A DNA stretch of 64,000 nt. Source: Cryptosporangium phraense (GTDB taxonomy: Bacteria > Actinomycetota > Actinomycetes > Mycobacteriales > Cryptosporangiaceae). Below, in pieces: positions 25,241 to 33,971 of this stretch; position 1 is the first letter of the stretch; each line of letters begins with the position of its first letter. The stretch spans positions 186,001 through 250,000 of the forward strand of contig NZ_VIRS01000003.1 in NCBI RefSeq assembly GCF_006912135.1, given 5' to 3'. The notes beneath the pieces were generated by a model. That model was not told where the DNA came from and did not search any database. It saw nothing but the letters and a program-made list of their open reading frames with translations. A program made the position numbers and the translations under genes.

Positions 25241-26164
25241 CTCCACCGCCGCCTCGCACACCGCCACCGCCGCGTACCCGTCCCAGACGCCGGGACCGCC
25301 GGCGCCCGCCACCCAGGCCTGCAGCTCGGCGTCGTAGGCGGGCCCGAAGCGCTCGAGGAAGTCGGCCGAGAGCGCACCGCCCCAGGCCCCACCGGCCCGA
25401 CGGGTCAGCAGACCCTGGTCGAGGCCGATCACCGCGCTGCCGCGTTCGGCGACCAGCTCGGTCCGCACCTCGTAGGCGACGCCCGTCCGCATGAACAGCT
25501 CGACGTCCACCAGCCGGCCCGACGCCGTCTCGAACAGCACGAGCATCGGGTCGCTGACGCCCGCCGGAGCCGCCGACGACGCCCGCGGCCGCACCACGGT
25601 CACCGCGACGATCTCCTCACCGAGCAGGAACCGGGTGACGTCGGCCTCGTGGACCAGCGAGTCGCGCAGCATCATCGTCGAGTCGAACGCCGGCCGCTGG
25701 GCCGGGTTCCGGTGGACGCAGTGCAGCAGCAGCGGCGCGCCGATCTCCCCGGACACCGCCAGCTCCCGGAGCGCCCGGTACTCGGTGTCGAACCGGCGCA
25801 TGAAGCCGACCTGGACCAGCTCCGAGCGAGGGGCCCGGACCAGCCGGTACGCCGACGCGCTCTCGGTCGTCAGCGGCTTCTCGCAGAGCACCGGCACGCC
25901 CCGGGCCAGACACGCCAACACCTGTTCCTCGTGGGCCGGCCCGGGGGAGGCCAGCACGACCGCGTCCACGTCGTCGGCCGCGATCGCCTCCCGAGCGTCG
26001 GTGGCCACCCGGGCGCCGACGGTCGCGGCCACCGCCGCGGCCCGCTCGGCCGAGGGGTCGGCTACCACCGTCACCCGGGCGCCCGCGGTCCGGAACGCCA
26101 GCGCGGTCGCGTGGTACGCGCCCATGATCCCGACGCCGACCACGGCCACCCGCAGGTCGGTCAC
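25193..26164 (-). CDS. iolG: Inositol 2-dehydrogenase-like Gfo/Idh/MocA oxidoreductase
   Basis: NAD-dependent oxidation of myo-inositol to scyllo-inosose is the expected reaction; 323 residues. The N-terminal Rossmann motif GVGIMG lies near residues 9-14 and CEKPL near 90-94. The inositol-dehydrogenase-like stretch VQVGFMRRFDTEYRALRE, then HCVHRNPAQRP and RDSLVHEADVTRFLLGEE, holds the catalytic His. GTG 26164 overlaps the iolD stop (GTGA), making it the last gene of the gntR-iolB-iolD-iolG operon. A related sugar dehydrogenase role remains possible. The 3' 48 bases are read in both directions because the cyclase gene ends inside it. Confidence 0.85.
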   Translation of the reverse strand: MTDLRVAVVGVGIMGAYHATALAFRTAGARVTVVADPSAERAAAVAATVGARVATDAREAIAADDVDAVVLASPGPAHEEQVLACLARGVPVLCEKPLTTESASAYRLVRAPRSELVQVGFMRRFDTEYRALRELAVSGEIGAPLLLHCVHRNPAQRPAFDSTMMLRDSLVHEADVTRFLLGEEIVAVTVVRPRASSAAPAGVSDPMLVLFETASGRLVDVELFMRTGVAYEVRTELVAERGSAVIGLDQGLLTRRAGGAWGGALSADFLERFGPAYDAELQAWVAGAGGPGVWDGYAAVAVCEAAVESERTGERTLVRLEPR

Positions 26165-28023
26165 AGGTACGGCCGCTGCGCGGCCTTGTGCGCCGCGTAG
26201 GTCGCGTAGGCCGCCCGGGTCGACTCCAGGTCGGACACCTCGCTCACCGGCACGTCCCACCACGACTCCGAGTCCGGCGCCCCGCCGGAGAACGGATCGG
26301 TCTCGACGTGGATGACGGTGCTGGTCGGGGACTTCCGGGCGACGCCGATCGCCTCGGCCAGCTCGTCGCGGGAGGCGGCCCGGATCACCGGCACCCCGAG
26401 GCTGGCCGCATTGGCCGCCAGGTCCACCGGGAGCAGGTCCCCGTCCAGCCGCCCGGACGTCGTCCGGTAGCGGTAGCGGGTGCCGAACCGCTGCGAGCCC
26501 AGCGACTCCGACAGCGCCCCGATCGACGCGAACCCGTAGTTCTGCACCAGCACGACGATGACCTTCAGCCCCTCCTGCAGGGCGGTGACCAGCTCGGTCG
26601 CCATCATCAGGTAGGAGCCGTCGCCGACCAGCACGAACACGTCCCGGTCGGGGCAGGCCAGGGCCACGCCGAGCCCGCCGGCGATCTCGTAGCCCATGCA
26701 CGAGTAGCCGTACTCGACGTGGTAGCCCTTCGGGTCCCGGGTCTGCCAGAGCTTGTGCAGGTCACCGGGCATCGAACCGGCCGCGCAGACCACGACGTCC
26801 CGGGGGTCGGAGAGGTCGTTCACCGCGCCGATCACCGCGCTCTGGGTCAATTCGTCCCCGGAGTGGTAGGCCCGGTCCACGGTCGCGGCCCAGGCCGCGT
26901 CCAGGTCCGCGTACTCCTCCCGGTAGGCGTCGGCCACCGAGTGGGAGGAGAGCAGCGGCGCCAGCGCCGCCAACGTCTCCCGCGCGTCCGCGCGGACGGC
27001 CAGGCCCGCGTGCTTCACCGCGTCGATCGCGGCCACGTTGACGTTCACGAAGCGGACGCCGTCGGCGGCGAACGCCGTGCGGCTGGCCGTCGTGAAGTCT
27101 GAGTACCGCGTCCCGACGCCGATCACCAGGTCGGCGTCGCGGGCGATCGCGTTGGCGGCGGTGGTGCCGGTGGAGCCGATCGCGCCCAGGCACTGGGGGT
27201 GGTCGAACGGGAGCGCACCCTTGCCGGCCTGGGTCAGGCCGACCGGGATGCCGGTCGCCTCCACGAACCGCGCCAGCTCCTCGGACGCCGCCGAGTAGCC
27301 GACACCGCCCCCGGCGACGATCAGCGGCCGCTGGGCGTTCCGGATCAGCGCGGCCGCCTCCTCCAGCACGGATCGCTCGGGCAGCGGGCGCGCGACCCGC
27401 CAGACCCTCCGCTCGAACAGCTCGTCCGGCCAGTCGTGCGCGGCCGCCTGGACGTCCTGGGGCAGGCAGATCGTCACCGCGCCGGTCTCGGCCGGGTCGG
27501 TGAGCACCCGCATGGCGGCCAGCAGCGCCGAGGGCAGCTGCTCCGGGCGCTGGACCCGGTCGAAGTACCGCGACACGGGCCGGAACGCGTCGTTGACCGT
27601 GACGTCGCCCGACCACGGCACCTCGAGCTCCTGCAGCAGCGGCGCGGCCGACCGGTCGGCGAACGTGTCGGCCGGCAGCAGCAGCACCGGCAGCCGGTTG
27701 ACGGTCGCCAGCGCGGCCCCGGTGATCATGTTCGTCGCGCCCGGGCCGATGCTCGTCGAGACCGCGTACGTCTGCAGCCGGTCCTTCATCCGGGCGTAGG
27801 CGACCGCGGTGTGCACCATCGCCTGCTCGTTGCGCCCGAGGACGTAGGGGATCTGCGCCGGGTCCTCGAGCTCGGCCTGCAGCAGGGCCTGGCCCAGGCC
27901 GGCCACGTTGCCGTGCCCGAAGATCCCGAGACAGCCCGCGATCAGGCGCTGCTGGACGCCGTCGCGCTCGGAGTACTGGGCGGCCAGGAACTTGACGGTG
28001 GCCTGGGCAACGGTGAGCCTCAT
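26161..28023 (-). CDS. iolD: 3D-(3,5/4)-trihydroxycyclohexane-1,2-dione acylhydrolase (ThDP enzyme)
   Basis: Opens the inositol ring at the diketone stage to give 5-deoxy-glucuronate. A 620-residue ThDP-dependent enzyme of the acetolactate-synthase fold: the N-terminal Pyr domain has GHGNVAGLG and the catalytic Glu in GRNEQAM, the middle domain spans about 200-350, and the C-terminal PP domain has GYEIAGGLGVALACP and GDGSYLMMATELVTA with the ThDP Mg motif. Length agrees with IolD. ATG 28023 overlaps the iolB stop (ATGA). The longer upstream frame is antisense noise over iolB. Sits between iolB and iolG. Confidence 0.94.
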   Translation of the reverse strand: MRLTVAQATVKFLAAQYSERDGVQQRLIAGCLGIFGHGNVAGLGQALLQAELEDPAQIPYVLGRNEQAMVHTAVAYARMKDRLQTYAVSTSIGPGATNMITGAALATVNRLPVLLLPADTFADRSAAPLLQELEVPWSGDVTVNDAFRPVSRYFDRVQRPEQLPSALLAAMRVLTDPAETGAVTICLPQDVQAAAHDWPDELFERRVWRVARPLPERSVLEEAAALIRNAQRPLIVAGGGVGYSAASEELARFVEATGIPVGLTQAGKGALPFDHPQCLGAIGSTGTTAANAIARDADLVIGVGTRYSDFTTASRTAFAADGVRFVNVNVAAIDAVKHAGLAVRADARETLAALAPLLSSHSVADAYREEYADLDAAWAATVDRAYHSGDELTQSAVIGAVNDLSDPRDVVVCAAGSMPGDLHKLWQTRDPKGYHVEYGYSCMGYEIAGGLGVALACPDRDVFVLVGDGSYLMMATELVTALQEGLKVIVVLVQNYGFASIGALSESLGSQRFGTRYRYRTTSGRLDGDLLPVDLAANAASLGVPVIRAASRDELAEAIGVARKSPTSTVIHVETDPFSGGAPDSESWWDVPVSEVSDLESTRAAYATYAAHKAAQRPYL

Positions 28024-28880
28024 CGCATCTCCTCTAGCCGCGGGTCGAGGGGCTGGGACGCCCAGGTGGCACGCACCCAGGCGTGGTCCGGATGGTCGGA
28101 GATCAGCCAGGCGCGCTCGGCGCCCGGACCGGCCATGACGTTCAGGTAGTACATGTCGAAACCGGGCGGGGCCATGCACGGGCCGTGCCACCCGTACGGC
28201 ACCAGTGCGATGTCCCGGTCGCGCACCTCGGCCAGCACGTCTATCGGGCCGCGGGCCGAGGAGCTCGTGCGGTGGTAGCCGAACCCGGGCTCGCCGGACG
28301 GCCCGGGCGCGATCTCGAAGTAGTAGATCTCCTCCAGTTCGGACTCGTCCGGGCCGGCCTCGTCGTGCTTGTGCGCGGGATAGCTCGACCAGTTGCCGGA
28401 CGGCGTCACGACCTCGCAGGCGATCAGCGCGCCGGTCTCGAACGCGCCGATCGTGCCGAAGTTGCGCACCAGCCGGCTGGCCGAGCCCGCACCACGCTGC
28501 TCGACCGGCACGTCGTCCGCCGGGCCGTACCGGAACGGCAACTCCCGGTCCGTCCGCGCCCCGCAGAGCGCGACGCGCGCCCCCGTCGCGTCCGCCTGGA
28601 GGACAGCCGTGACGCCGACCGGGAGATAGGCGAAGTCGCTCGGCCCGGCGAACACGTTCGCGCGCCCGGACAGGGCGAACGTGGTCTTCCCGACCGAGAC
28701 GGAGAGGCCGCCGGAGAGCGGGACCACCAGCATCTCCTCAGGGCCGGTAGCGATCTCCCGGGTCTCGCCCACGGTGAGGATCCTCAGCGAGGAGTAAGCC
28801 CAGCCGGCGGACTCCGGGGTGATCACCGCGTCGAACCCGTCGGCGGCGGCCGAGCCCGCGGGCCGGAACCAGTCGCTCAT
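28020..28880 (-). CDS. iolB: 5-deoxy-glucuronate isomerase
   Basis: Isomerises 5-deoxy-glucuronate to 2-deoxy-5-keto-gluconate in inositol catabolism. A bicupin of about 286 residues. The metal-binding region is recognisable as SSYPAHKHDE followed by ELEEIYYFEI (about residues 165-190), and the tail includes GWHGPCMAPPGFDMYYLNVM, both typical of IolB. Two adjacent ATG codons exist; the one at 28880 has better spacing to GGAG than 28883. It follows the GntR gene by 10 bases and overlaps iolD. Confidence 0.93.
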   Translation of the reverse strand: MSDWFRPAGSAAADGFDAVITPESAGWAYSSLRILTVGETREIATGPEEMLVVPLSGGLSVSVGKTTFALSGRANVFAGPSDFAYLPVGVTAVLQADATGARVALCGARTDRELPFRYGPADDVPVEQRGAGSASRLVRNFGTIGAFETGALIACEVVTPSGNWSSYPAHKHDEAGPDESELEEIYYFEIAPGPSGEPGFGYHRTSSSARGPIDVLAEVRDRDIALVPYGWHGPCMAPPGFDMYYLNVMAGPGAERAWLISDHPDHAWVRATWASQPLDPRLEEMR

Positions 28881-28890
28881 CATGTCTCCG

Positions 28891-29625
28891 TCATCGGTCG
28901 ACCAGCGTGGACTCGAACGCGTAGCGGTCGGGCCGGTAGGCGTGCGTGCCGTACTCGACCGCGCGGCCGGCGTCGTCGTAGGTCGTGCGGTCCATGGTCA
29001 GCACCGGCGCGCCCTCGACCTCGCCGAGCAGCCGGGCCTCGGCCGCGTCGGCGCGCCGGGCGCTGATCCGCTGCCGGGCGACCCGCATGACCACGCCGGC
29101 CCGGCGCATCGCCTGGTAGAGGCCGACCTCCCCGAGGTCGACAGCGGCCAGATCGACGACGTCGGTGGGCAGGTAGTTCGTCATGTGGGCGAGCGGGTCG
29201 GAGCCGACCGACCGGAGCCGCTCCAGGTACCAGGCCTGTTCGTGGTCGGACAGGCGCAGCTCGGCGCGCACGTGGTCGTCCGGCTCGACCAGTTCGAGCT
29301 TGAGCACGACCGTGCGAGGCTGCTGACCGGCCTTGGTCAGGTCGTCGAACAGGCTGGTCAGCTCCAGCGGGCGGTGCACCCGGCCCTGCACCACCTGGGT
29401 GCCGACGCCCCGCTTGCGGACCAGCAGTCCCTTGTCGACGAGCACCTGGATCGCCTGGCGCATCGTCGGCCGGGACAGCCCCAGGTCGGCGGCCATCGCG
29501 ACCTCGTTGCCGATGCGGTCACCGGCGCCGAGCGTGCCCGACAGGATCGCCTGTTCGAGTTGCTCGGCCACCTGGAAGTACAGCGGGACCGGGCTACTAC
29601 GGTCGAGCGTGATGGGGGGCTGCAT
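28891..29625 (-). CDS. GntR family (HutC/UTRA) regulator of the inositol genes
   Basis: A 244-residue repressor. The N-terminal winged helix (about residues 8-76) includes PLYFQVAEQLEQAILSGTL and LGLSRPTMRQAIQVLVDKG; the C-terminal UTRA ligand domain (about 95-240) ends RTTYDDAGRAVEYGTHAYRPD split by typical turns. AAGGAG lies 6 bases before ATG 29625. It heads the iolB-iolD-iolG operon and diverges from the sugar ABC importer, with a TGTCCGGACA palindrome between. It probably senses an inositol-pathway intermediate and controls both directions; the ligand is inferred from context. Confidence 0.92.
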   Translation of the reverse strand: MQPPITLDRSSPVPLYFQVAEQLEQAILSGTLGAGDRIGNEVAMAADLGLSRPTMRQAIQVLVDKGLLVRKRGVGTQVVQGRVHRPLELTSLFDDLTKAGQQPRTVVLKLELVEPDDHVRAELRLSDHEQAWYLERLRSVGSDPLAHMTNYLPTDVVDLAAVDLGEVGLYQAMRRAGVVMRVARQRISARRADAAEARLLGEVEGAPVLTMDRTTYDDAGRAVEYGTHAYRPDRYAFESTLVDR

Positions 29626-29648
29626 CAGGCGCTCCTTCGCGACCGGTT

Positions 29649-29699
29649 GTCAGTATGTCCGGACAAAATCTTGACAGCGCCAGTGGTGTCTACCACACT
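29649..29699. promoter_or_regulatory. GntR operator and promoter for the ABC importer
   Basis: The perfect palindrome TGTCCGGACA (29656-29665), in context ATGTCCGGACAA, is close to the HutC/GntR consensus. It is itself flanked by TGTCA (29650-29654) and TGACA (29672-29676). TTGACA at 29671-29676 is a good -35 for the plus-strand importer operon, with CACACT 17 bases later as a possible -10. A repressor on the palindrome would touch this -35. Confidence 0.75.
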
Positions 29700-29748
29700 C
29701 CTCCCCACGATCGACACCCCCAGAGCACTGCCCCACCAGGAGAACTCA

Positions 29749-30711
29749 ATGAAGAAGTTCGCCCTAGCCGGAGTGATCGTCGCGTTGTTCCTCGCGATGA
29801 CGGGCTGCAGCGGCACCGGCAAGGAGGAAGGGCCGTCCGACGCGGGCGACTTGGACCTGACATACGCGATCATCACCCACGGTGCGCCCGGCGACGCGTT
29901 CTGGGACCGGGTGAAGTCCGGGGCCGAGCGCGCGGGCAAGGACTACGGCGTCAAGGTCAACTACTCCTCCGACCCCGACCCGGCCAAGCAGTCGCAGCTC
30001 ATCGACGGGGCAGTCGCCGACAAGGTCGAGGGCATCATCGTCTCGATGGCGAACCCGGACGGCCTGGAGACGTCGGTCAAGAACGCGGTCGCCGCCGGCA
30101 TCCCGGTCGTCACGATCAACTCCGGCATCGACAAGTGGAAAGAGTTCGGCGCGATGACCCACATCGGGCAGAGCGAGGAGATCGCCGGTAACGCGGTCGG
30201 TGCCCGGCTCAAGACCGCGGGCTGGAAGAACGCGCTCTGCGTGATCCAGGAGGCGGGCAACGTCGGGCTCGAGGAGCGCTGCAAGGCGGTCACCGCGACG
30301 ATGGGCGGCAAGGTCACCAACCTGCAGGTCGACGGCACCGACGACAACGCCGTGCAGGCCACGATCACGTCCAAGCTGCAGGCCGACAAGACGATCGACG
30401 GCGTGCTGACGCTCGGCGGCCAGTACGCGATCGACGCGGTCAGCGCGGTCAAGGAGTCGGGCAGCTCGGCCAAGGTCGCCACGTTCGACCTCTCCGCCGA
30501 CGTCATCAACGACATCAAGGCGGGCACTATCGACTTCGCGGTCGACCAGCAGCCGTTCGTCCAGGGCTACGCCGCGGTCACCGCGCTGTACCTGAAGAGC
30601 ATCAACGGCAACGACCTGGGCGGCGGCCAGCCGGTCTACTCCGGCCCGGCGTTCGTCACCAAGGAGAACGCCGACGAGGTCGGGAAGTTCGCGGCCAAGG
30701 GAACGCGATGA
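29749..30711 (+). CDS. Sugar ABC transporter substrate-binding lipoprotein
   Basis: A 320-residue periplasmic-binding-type lipoprotein anchored outside the cell membrane. The signal peptide ends in a lipobox-like LAMTGC with Cys20. The mature part follows the ribose-binding (type I, Peripla_BP_4) fold: [41 protein letters not shown] (shown in parts) and [17 protein letters not shown] lies 6 bases before ATG 29749. It is the first gene of a three-gene importer divergent from the inositol operon, so myo-inositol or a related cyclitol is the likely ligand (inference). Its stop overlaps the permease start (ATGA). Confidence 0.93.
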   Translation: MKKFALAGVIVALFLAMTGCSGTGKEEGPSDAGDLDLTYAIITHGAPGDAFWDRVKSGAERAGKDYGVKVNYSSDPDPAKQSQLIDGAVADKVEGIIVSMANPDGLETSVKNAVAAGIPVVTINSGIDKWKEFGAMTHIGQSEEIAGNAVGARLKTAGWKNALCVIQEAGNVGLEERCKAVTATMGGKVTNLQVDGTDDNAVQATITSKLQADKTIDGVLTLGGQYAIDAVSAVKESGSSAKVATFDLSADVINDIKAGTIDFAVDQQPFVQGYAAVTALYLKSINGNDLGGGQPVYSGPAFVTKENADEVGKFAAKGTR

Positions 30712-31736
30712 CTACTGCTGTCGCGGACGAACGCCTCGCCTCCGGCGGGGCGTTCGCCCGGATTCTGCGCCGCCCGGAGGTCGGCGCGCTCGTCGCCGCG
30801 ATCGCCGTGTTCGTGTTCTTCGCGCTGGTCACCGACACGTTCGCGACCGCGTCGGGCGCGTCGACCTGGCTGCGGTCGGCGTCGACGATCGGCATCATGG
30901 CGGTCGCCGTCGCGCTGCTGATGATCGGCGGGGAGTTCGACCTCTCGGCCGGGGCGATGACCGGTTTCACCGGCCTGGCCGTCGGCGTCATGACGACGGA
31001 GTGGGGCCTGAACATCTGGGCCGCGATGCTCGTGTCGCTGATCCTGGCCCTGGCGGTCGGGTTCCTGAACGGGCTCCTGGTCATGCGCACCGGGCTGCCC
31101 AGCTTCATCGTGACGCTGGGGACGTTCTTCGTCCTGCAGGGCATCGACCTGGCCGCGGTGAAGGCGATCATCGGCCAGGTCGCGATCCAGGGCATGGCCA
31201 ACGTGCCGTTCTACTCGCAGCCGCACGGGGTGTTCGGATCTTCCCTGGATGTTGCCGGTGGCCTGGTCTACGCCTCGGTGTTCTGGTGGATCCTGGTGAC
31301 GGTCGTCGCCACCTGGGTGCTGCTGAAGACCCGGGTCGGGAACTGGATCTTCGCGGTCGGCGGGGCGCAGACGTCGGCCCGGCAGGTCGGCGTGCCGGTC
31401 GCCCGCACGAAGATCGGGCTGTTCATGACCAGCGCCGGGGCCGGCTGGCTGGTCGGCATGCTGCTGCTGTTCACGACGTCGACCGTGCAGTCGAACACCG
31501 GCGTCGGGCAGGAGTTCATCTACATCATCTGCGCGGTCGTCGGCGGGTGTCTGCTCACCGGCGGGTACGGGTCGGCGGTCGGGGCGGCGCTGGGCGCGCT
31601 GATCTACGGCATGACCAACCAGGGGATCGTCTACGCCGGCTGGGACAACAACTGGCTCAAGGCGTTCCTCGGCGTGATGCTGTTGGGTGCGGTTTTGTTG
31701 AACGAAGCGGTACGTCGGCGAGCGGAGCGGTCATGA
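30708..31736 (+). CDS. Sugar ABC transporter permease (RbsC-like)
   Basis: A 342-residue inner-membrane subunit of a ribose/inositol-type importer with about ten hydrophobic segments. The stretch [17 protein letters not shown] (near residues 84-100) is the conserved RbsC motif, and the mid-protein [18 protein letters not shown] is typical as well. Overlaps both neighbours by ATGA. One such gene would form a homodimer in the complex. The specificity follows the binding protein. Confidence 0.93.
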   Translation: MTTAVADERLASGGAFARILRRPEVGALVAAIAVFVFFALVTDTFATASGASTWLRSASTIGIMAVAVALLMIGGEFDLSAGAMTGFTGLAVGVMTTEWGLNIWAAMLVSLILALAVGFLNGLLVMRTGLPSFIVTLGTFFVLQGIDLAAVKAIIGQVAIQGMANVPFYSQPHGVFGSSLDVAGGLVYASVFWWILVTVVATWVLLKTRVGNWIFAVGGAQTSARQVGVPVARTKIGLFMTSAGAGWLVGMLLLFTTSTVQSNTGVGQEFIYIICAVVGGCLLTGGYGSAVGAALGALIYGMTNQGIVYAGWDNNWLKAFLGVMLLGAVLLNEAVRRRAERS

Positions 31737-32560
31737 CTTCGTTGATCGAGGTCGAGGAGATCGGCAAGCGGTACGGCAACATCGTCGCGCTGGCCGACGT
31801 CAGCACGTCGGTGTCTCCCGGCGAGGTGACGTGCGTGCTCGGCGACAACGGCGCCGGCAAGTCGACGTTCATCAAGATCCTGGCCGGGGCGCACCCGCAC
31901 TCCTCCGGGCGGCTGGTCGTCGACGGCGAGGAGCGTCATTTCGCGTCACCGAGGGAAGCGTTGAGCCTCGGGATCGCCACCGTGTACCAGGACCTGGCCG
32001 TCGTGCCGCTGATGCCGGTCTGGCGCAACTTCTTCCTCGGGTCCGAGCCGACCCGGCGGTTCGGGCGCCTGGACGCGAAGTTCATGAAGGCGACGACGAA
32101 GTCCGAGCTGTCGGCGATGGGCATCGACCTGCGCGACGTCGACCAGCCGATCGGCACGCTGTCCGGCGGTGAGCGCCAGTGCGTGGCGATCGCGCGGGCG
32201 GTGTACTTCGGGGCCAGGGTGCTGATTCTCGACGAGCCGACGGCCGCGCTCGGCGTCAAGCAGTCCGGCGTCGTGCTGAAGTACATCGCGCGGGCCCGCG
32301 ACCGGGGGCTGGGCGTCGTCTTCATCACCCACAACCCGCACCACGCGTACCCGGTCGGGGACCGGTTCATGATCCTGCGGCGGGGCCGCAGCATGGGCGA
32401 CTTCCCGAAGAGCGAGCTGTCGCTCGACGAGCTGACCGGGATGATGGCCGGCGGGGCGGAGCTCGAGGCGCTCAGCCACGAGCTGGCGGCCGAGCTCGGG
32501 GGAGAGTCGGAGGTGGCGAAGACGCTCTCGTCGGAGGTGTCCGAGCTCAAGACGACCTGA
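31733..32560 (+). CDS. Sugar ABC transporter ATP-binding protein, single-domain
   Basis: A 275-residue ATPase energising the adjacent importer. Walker A GDNGAGKS is at residues 37-44, signature [14 protein letters not shown] near 145-158, Walker [13 protein letters not shown] near 166-177, with an H-loop in [10 protein letters not shown]. Classical RbsA is twice as long, with two ATPase domains; this single-domain form is the variant common in actinobacteria. After the signature, 85 residues include an extra acidic tail ([19 protein letters not shown]). It is the last gene of the importer operon; a 138-base gap with an operator follows. Confidence 0.93.
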   Translation: MTSLIEVEEIGKRYGNIVALADVSTSVSPGEVTCVLGDNGAGKSTFIKILAGAHPHSSGRLVVDGEERHFASPREALSLGIATVYQDLAVVPLMPVWRNFFLGSEPTRRFGRLDAKFMKATTKSELSAMGIDLRDVDQPIGTLSGGERQCVAIARAVYFGARVLILDEPTAALGVKQSGVVLKYIARARDRGLGVVFITHNPHHAYPVGDRFMILRRGRSMGDFPKSELSLDELTGMMAGGAELEALSHELAAELGGESEVAKTLSSEVSELKTT

Positions 32561-32605
32561 GCCCGGGTCACTCCCGAAAGAGATTTGGGCAACTGTTGGC
32601 TCAAC

Positions 32606-32626
32606 TTATGGCACTGAGTGCCGTAA
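32606..32626. promoter_or_regulatory. Operator-like palindrome upstream of the MftD-family gene
   Basis: TTATGGCACT-G-AGTGCCGTAA has arms matching at 9 of 10 positions. It lies 73-93 bases before ATG 32699. It resembles TetR-type operators and the GGCACT core could be mistaken for CIRCE, but the 1-base centre rules CIRCE out. No regulator gene is adjacent. Confidence 0.7.
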
Positions 32627-32698
32627 TGGTCGTACGGTTACTCCATAACCCCCGGCGAGGTCAGCGATGCCTCGTCCACGACCGAGAGCCGAAGAGAC

Positions 32699-33880
32699 AT
32701 GGCGAGCACCAGGGATTGGTTCGAGACCGTCGCGGAAGCGCAGCGGCGGGCGAAGAAACGGCTGCCCAAGGCCGTCTACCTCGCGCTGTTAGGCGGCGCC
32801 GAGGCCGGCGCGACGATGGACGACAACGTCGGCGCGTTCCGCGAGCTGGGCTTCCGGCCGCGCATCGCCGACCTCCCGGCCGCCCGTGAGCTCTCGACCA
32901 CGGTCATGGGTCAGGAGATCCCGTTTCCGGTCGTGATCTCGCCGACCGGCGTCCAGGCCGTCGACCCGCAGGGCGAGGTCGGTGTGGCCAAGGCAGCGGC
33001 CCAATTAGGTACCGCGATGGGGTTGTCCTCGTTCGCCTCGAAGCCGATCGAAGAGGTCATCAAGGAGAACCCGAAGCTGTTCTTCCAGTCGTACTGGGTC
33101 GGCGACCGGGACGCGATGCTGGCCCGGGCCGAGCGCGCCCGTGCGGCCGGGGCCAAGGGCCTGATCGTGACGCTGGACTGGGTGTTCGACTCCCGGCGCG
33201 ACTGGGGCAGCCCGTTCATTCCGGAGCGGATCAACTTCGAGGCGGTCCGGAAGTACGCGTTCCCGGTCGCGTCCAAGCCGGGGTACCTGTACCGGTGGGT
33301 CAAGTCCGGGTCGCTGCCCGACCTGGGCGTGCCGAACCTCGTGCTGCCCGGCCAGGAGGTGCCGACGTTCTTCGGCGCCTACGGCCAGTGGATCCAGACC
33401 CCGGCGCCGACCTGGGAAGACCTGGCCTGGCTGCGCGAGCAGTGGGGCGGTCCGTTCATGATCAAGGGCATCACCCACCCGGACGACGCCCGCCGGGCCG
33501 TCGACATCGGCGCCACCGCACTCTCGGTCTCGAACCACGGCGGCAACAACCTCGACTCGACGCCGGCCACGATCCGGCTGCTCCCGGCGATCGCCGACGC
33601 GGTCGGGGACCAGATCGAGGTGCTGCTCGACGGCGGTATCCGGCGCGGTTCCGACGTCGTCAAGGCGCTGGCGCTCGGGGCCCGGGCCGTGATGATCGGC
33701 CGGGCGTACCTGTGGGGCATGGGCGCGAACGGCGAGAAGGGCGTCAACAACGTCCTGGTGATCATCCGCGACGGCATCTCGGAGACGCTCTATGGTCTCG
33801 GCAAGTCGTCGATCCACCAGCTCACGCCGGAAGACCTGATCATCCCGGCCGACTTCACCCGCTCGGCGAAGAAGGCCTGA
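32699..33880 (+). CDS. mftD: MftD-family FMN oxidoreductase (pre-mycofactocin synthase-like)
   Basis: A 393-residue FMN protein of the alpha-hydroxyacid oxidase superfamily. The N-terminus DWFETVAEAQRRAKKRLPK and the stretch MGLSSFASKPIEEV closely match the mycofactocin-system protein MftD, which oxidises the mycofactocin peptide core. SNHGGNNLD (near residues 278-286) replaces the SNHGGRQLD of lactate/glycolate oxidases, keeping His but losing Arg, as in MftD. FMN-phosphate motifs LLDGGIRRGSDVVKALALGA and IGRAYLWG are intact. None of mftA, B, C, E or F lies in this window, so it is either an orphan paralogue or a relocated mftD. A 2-hydroxyacid oxidase role is the alternative. Confidence 0.8.
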   Translation: MASTRDWFETVAEAQRRAKKRLPKAVYLALLGGAEAGATMDDNVGAFRELGFRPRIADLPAARELSTTVMGQEIPFPVVISPTGVQAVDPQGEVGVAKAAAQLGTAMGLSSFASKPIEEVIKENPKLFFQSYWVGDRDAMLARAERARAAGAKGLIVTLDWVFDSRRDWGSPFIPERINFEAVRKYAFPVASKPGYLYRWVKSGSLPDLGVPNLVLPGQEVPTFFGAYGQWIQTPAPTWEDLAWLREQWGGPFMIKGITHPDDARRAVDIGATALSVSNHGGNNLDSTPATIRLLPAIADAVGDQIEVLLDGGIRRGSDVVKALALGARAVMIGRAYLWGMGANGEKGVNNVLVIIRDGISETLYGLGKSSIHQLTPEDLIIPADFTRSAKKA

Positions 33881-33971
33881 GCCTCCCGGCGGTGGGGGTG
33901 GCTCGTCCACCCCCGCCGCGGTTGACCGGTCGTCCTATCCTGGCCACCCACGGTGATCAGGGAGGATGATC

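Noticed and set aside
29749-32560. Ribose importer (rbs)
   Set aside because: Fold matches, but the divergent inositol operon and shared operator make inositol the better guess; the single-domain ATPase also differs from RbsA.
32606-32626. CIRCE (HrcA) element
   Set aside because: The core GGCACT/AGTGCC looks similar, but CIRCE has a 9-base spacer and a different arm sequence; here the spacer is one base.
32561-32698. A mycofactocin precursor (mftA) before the MftD-like gene
   Set aside because: No short frame with a C-terminal Val-Tyr and a ribosome-binding site was found in the gap.
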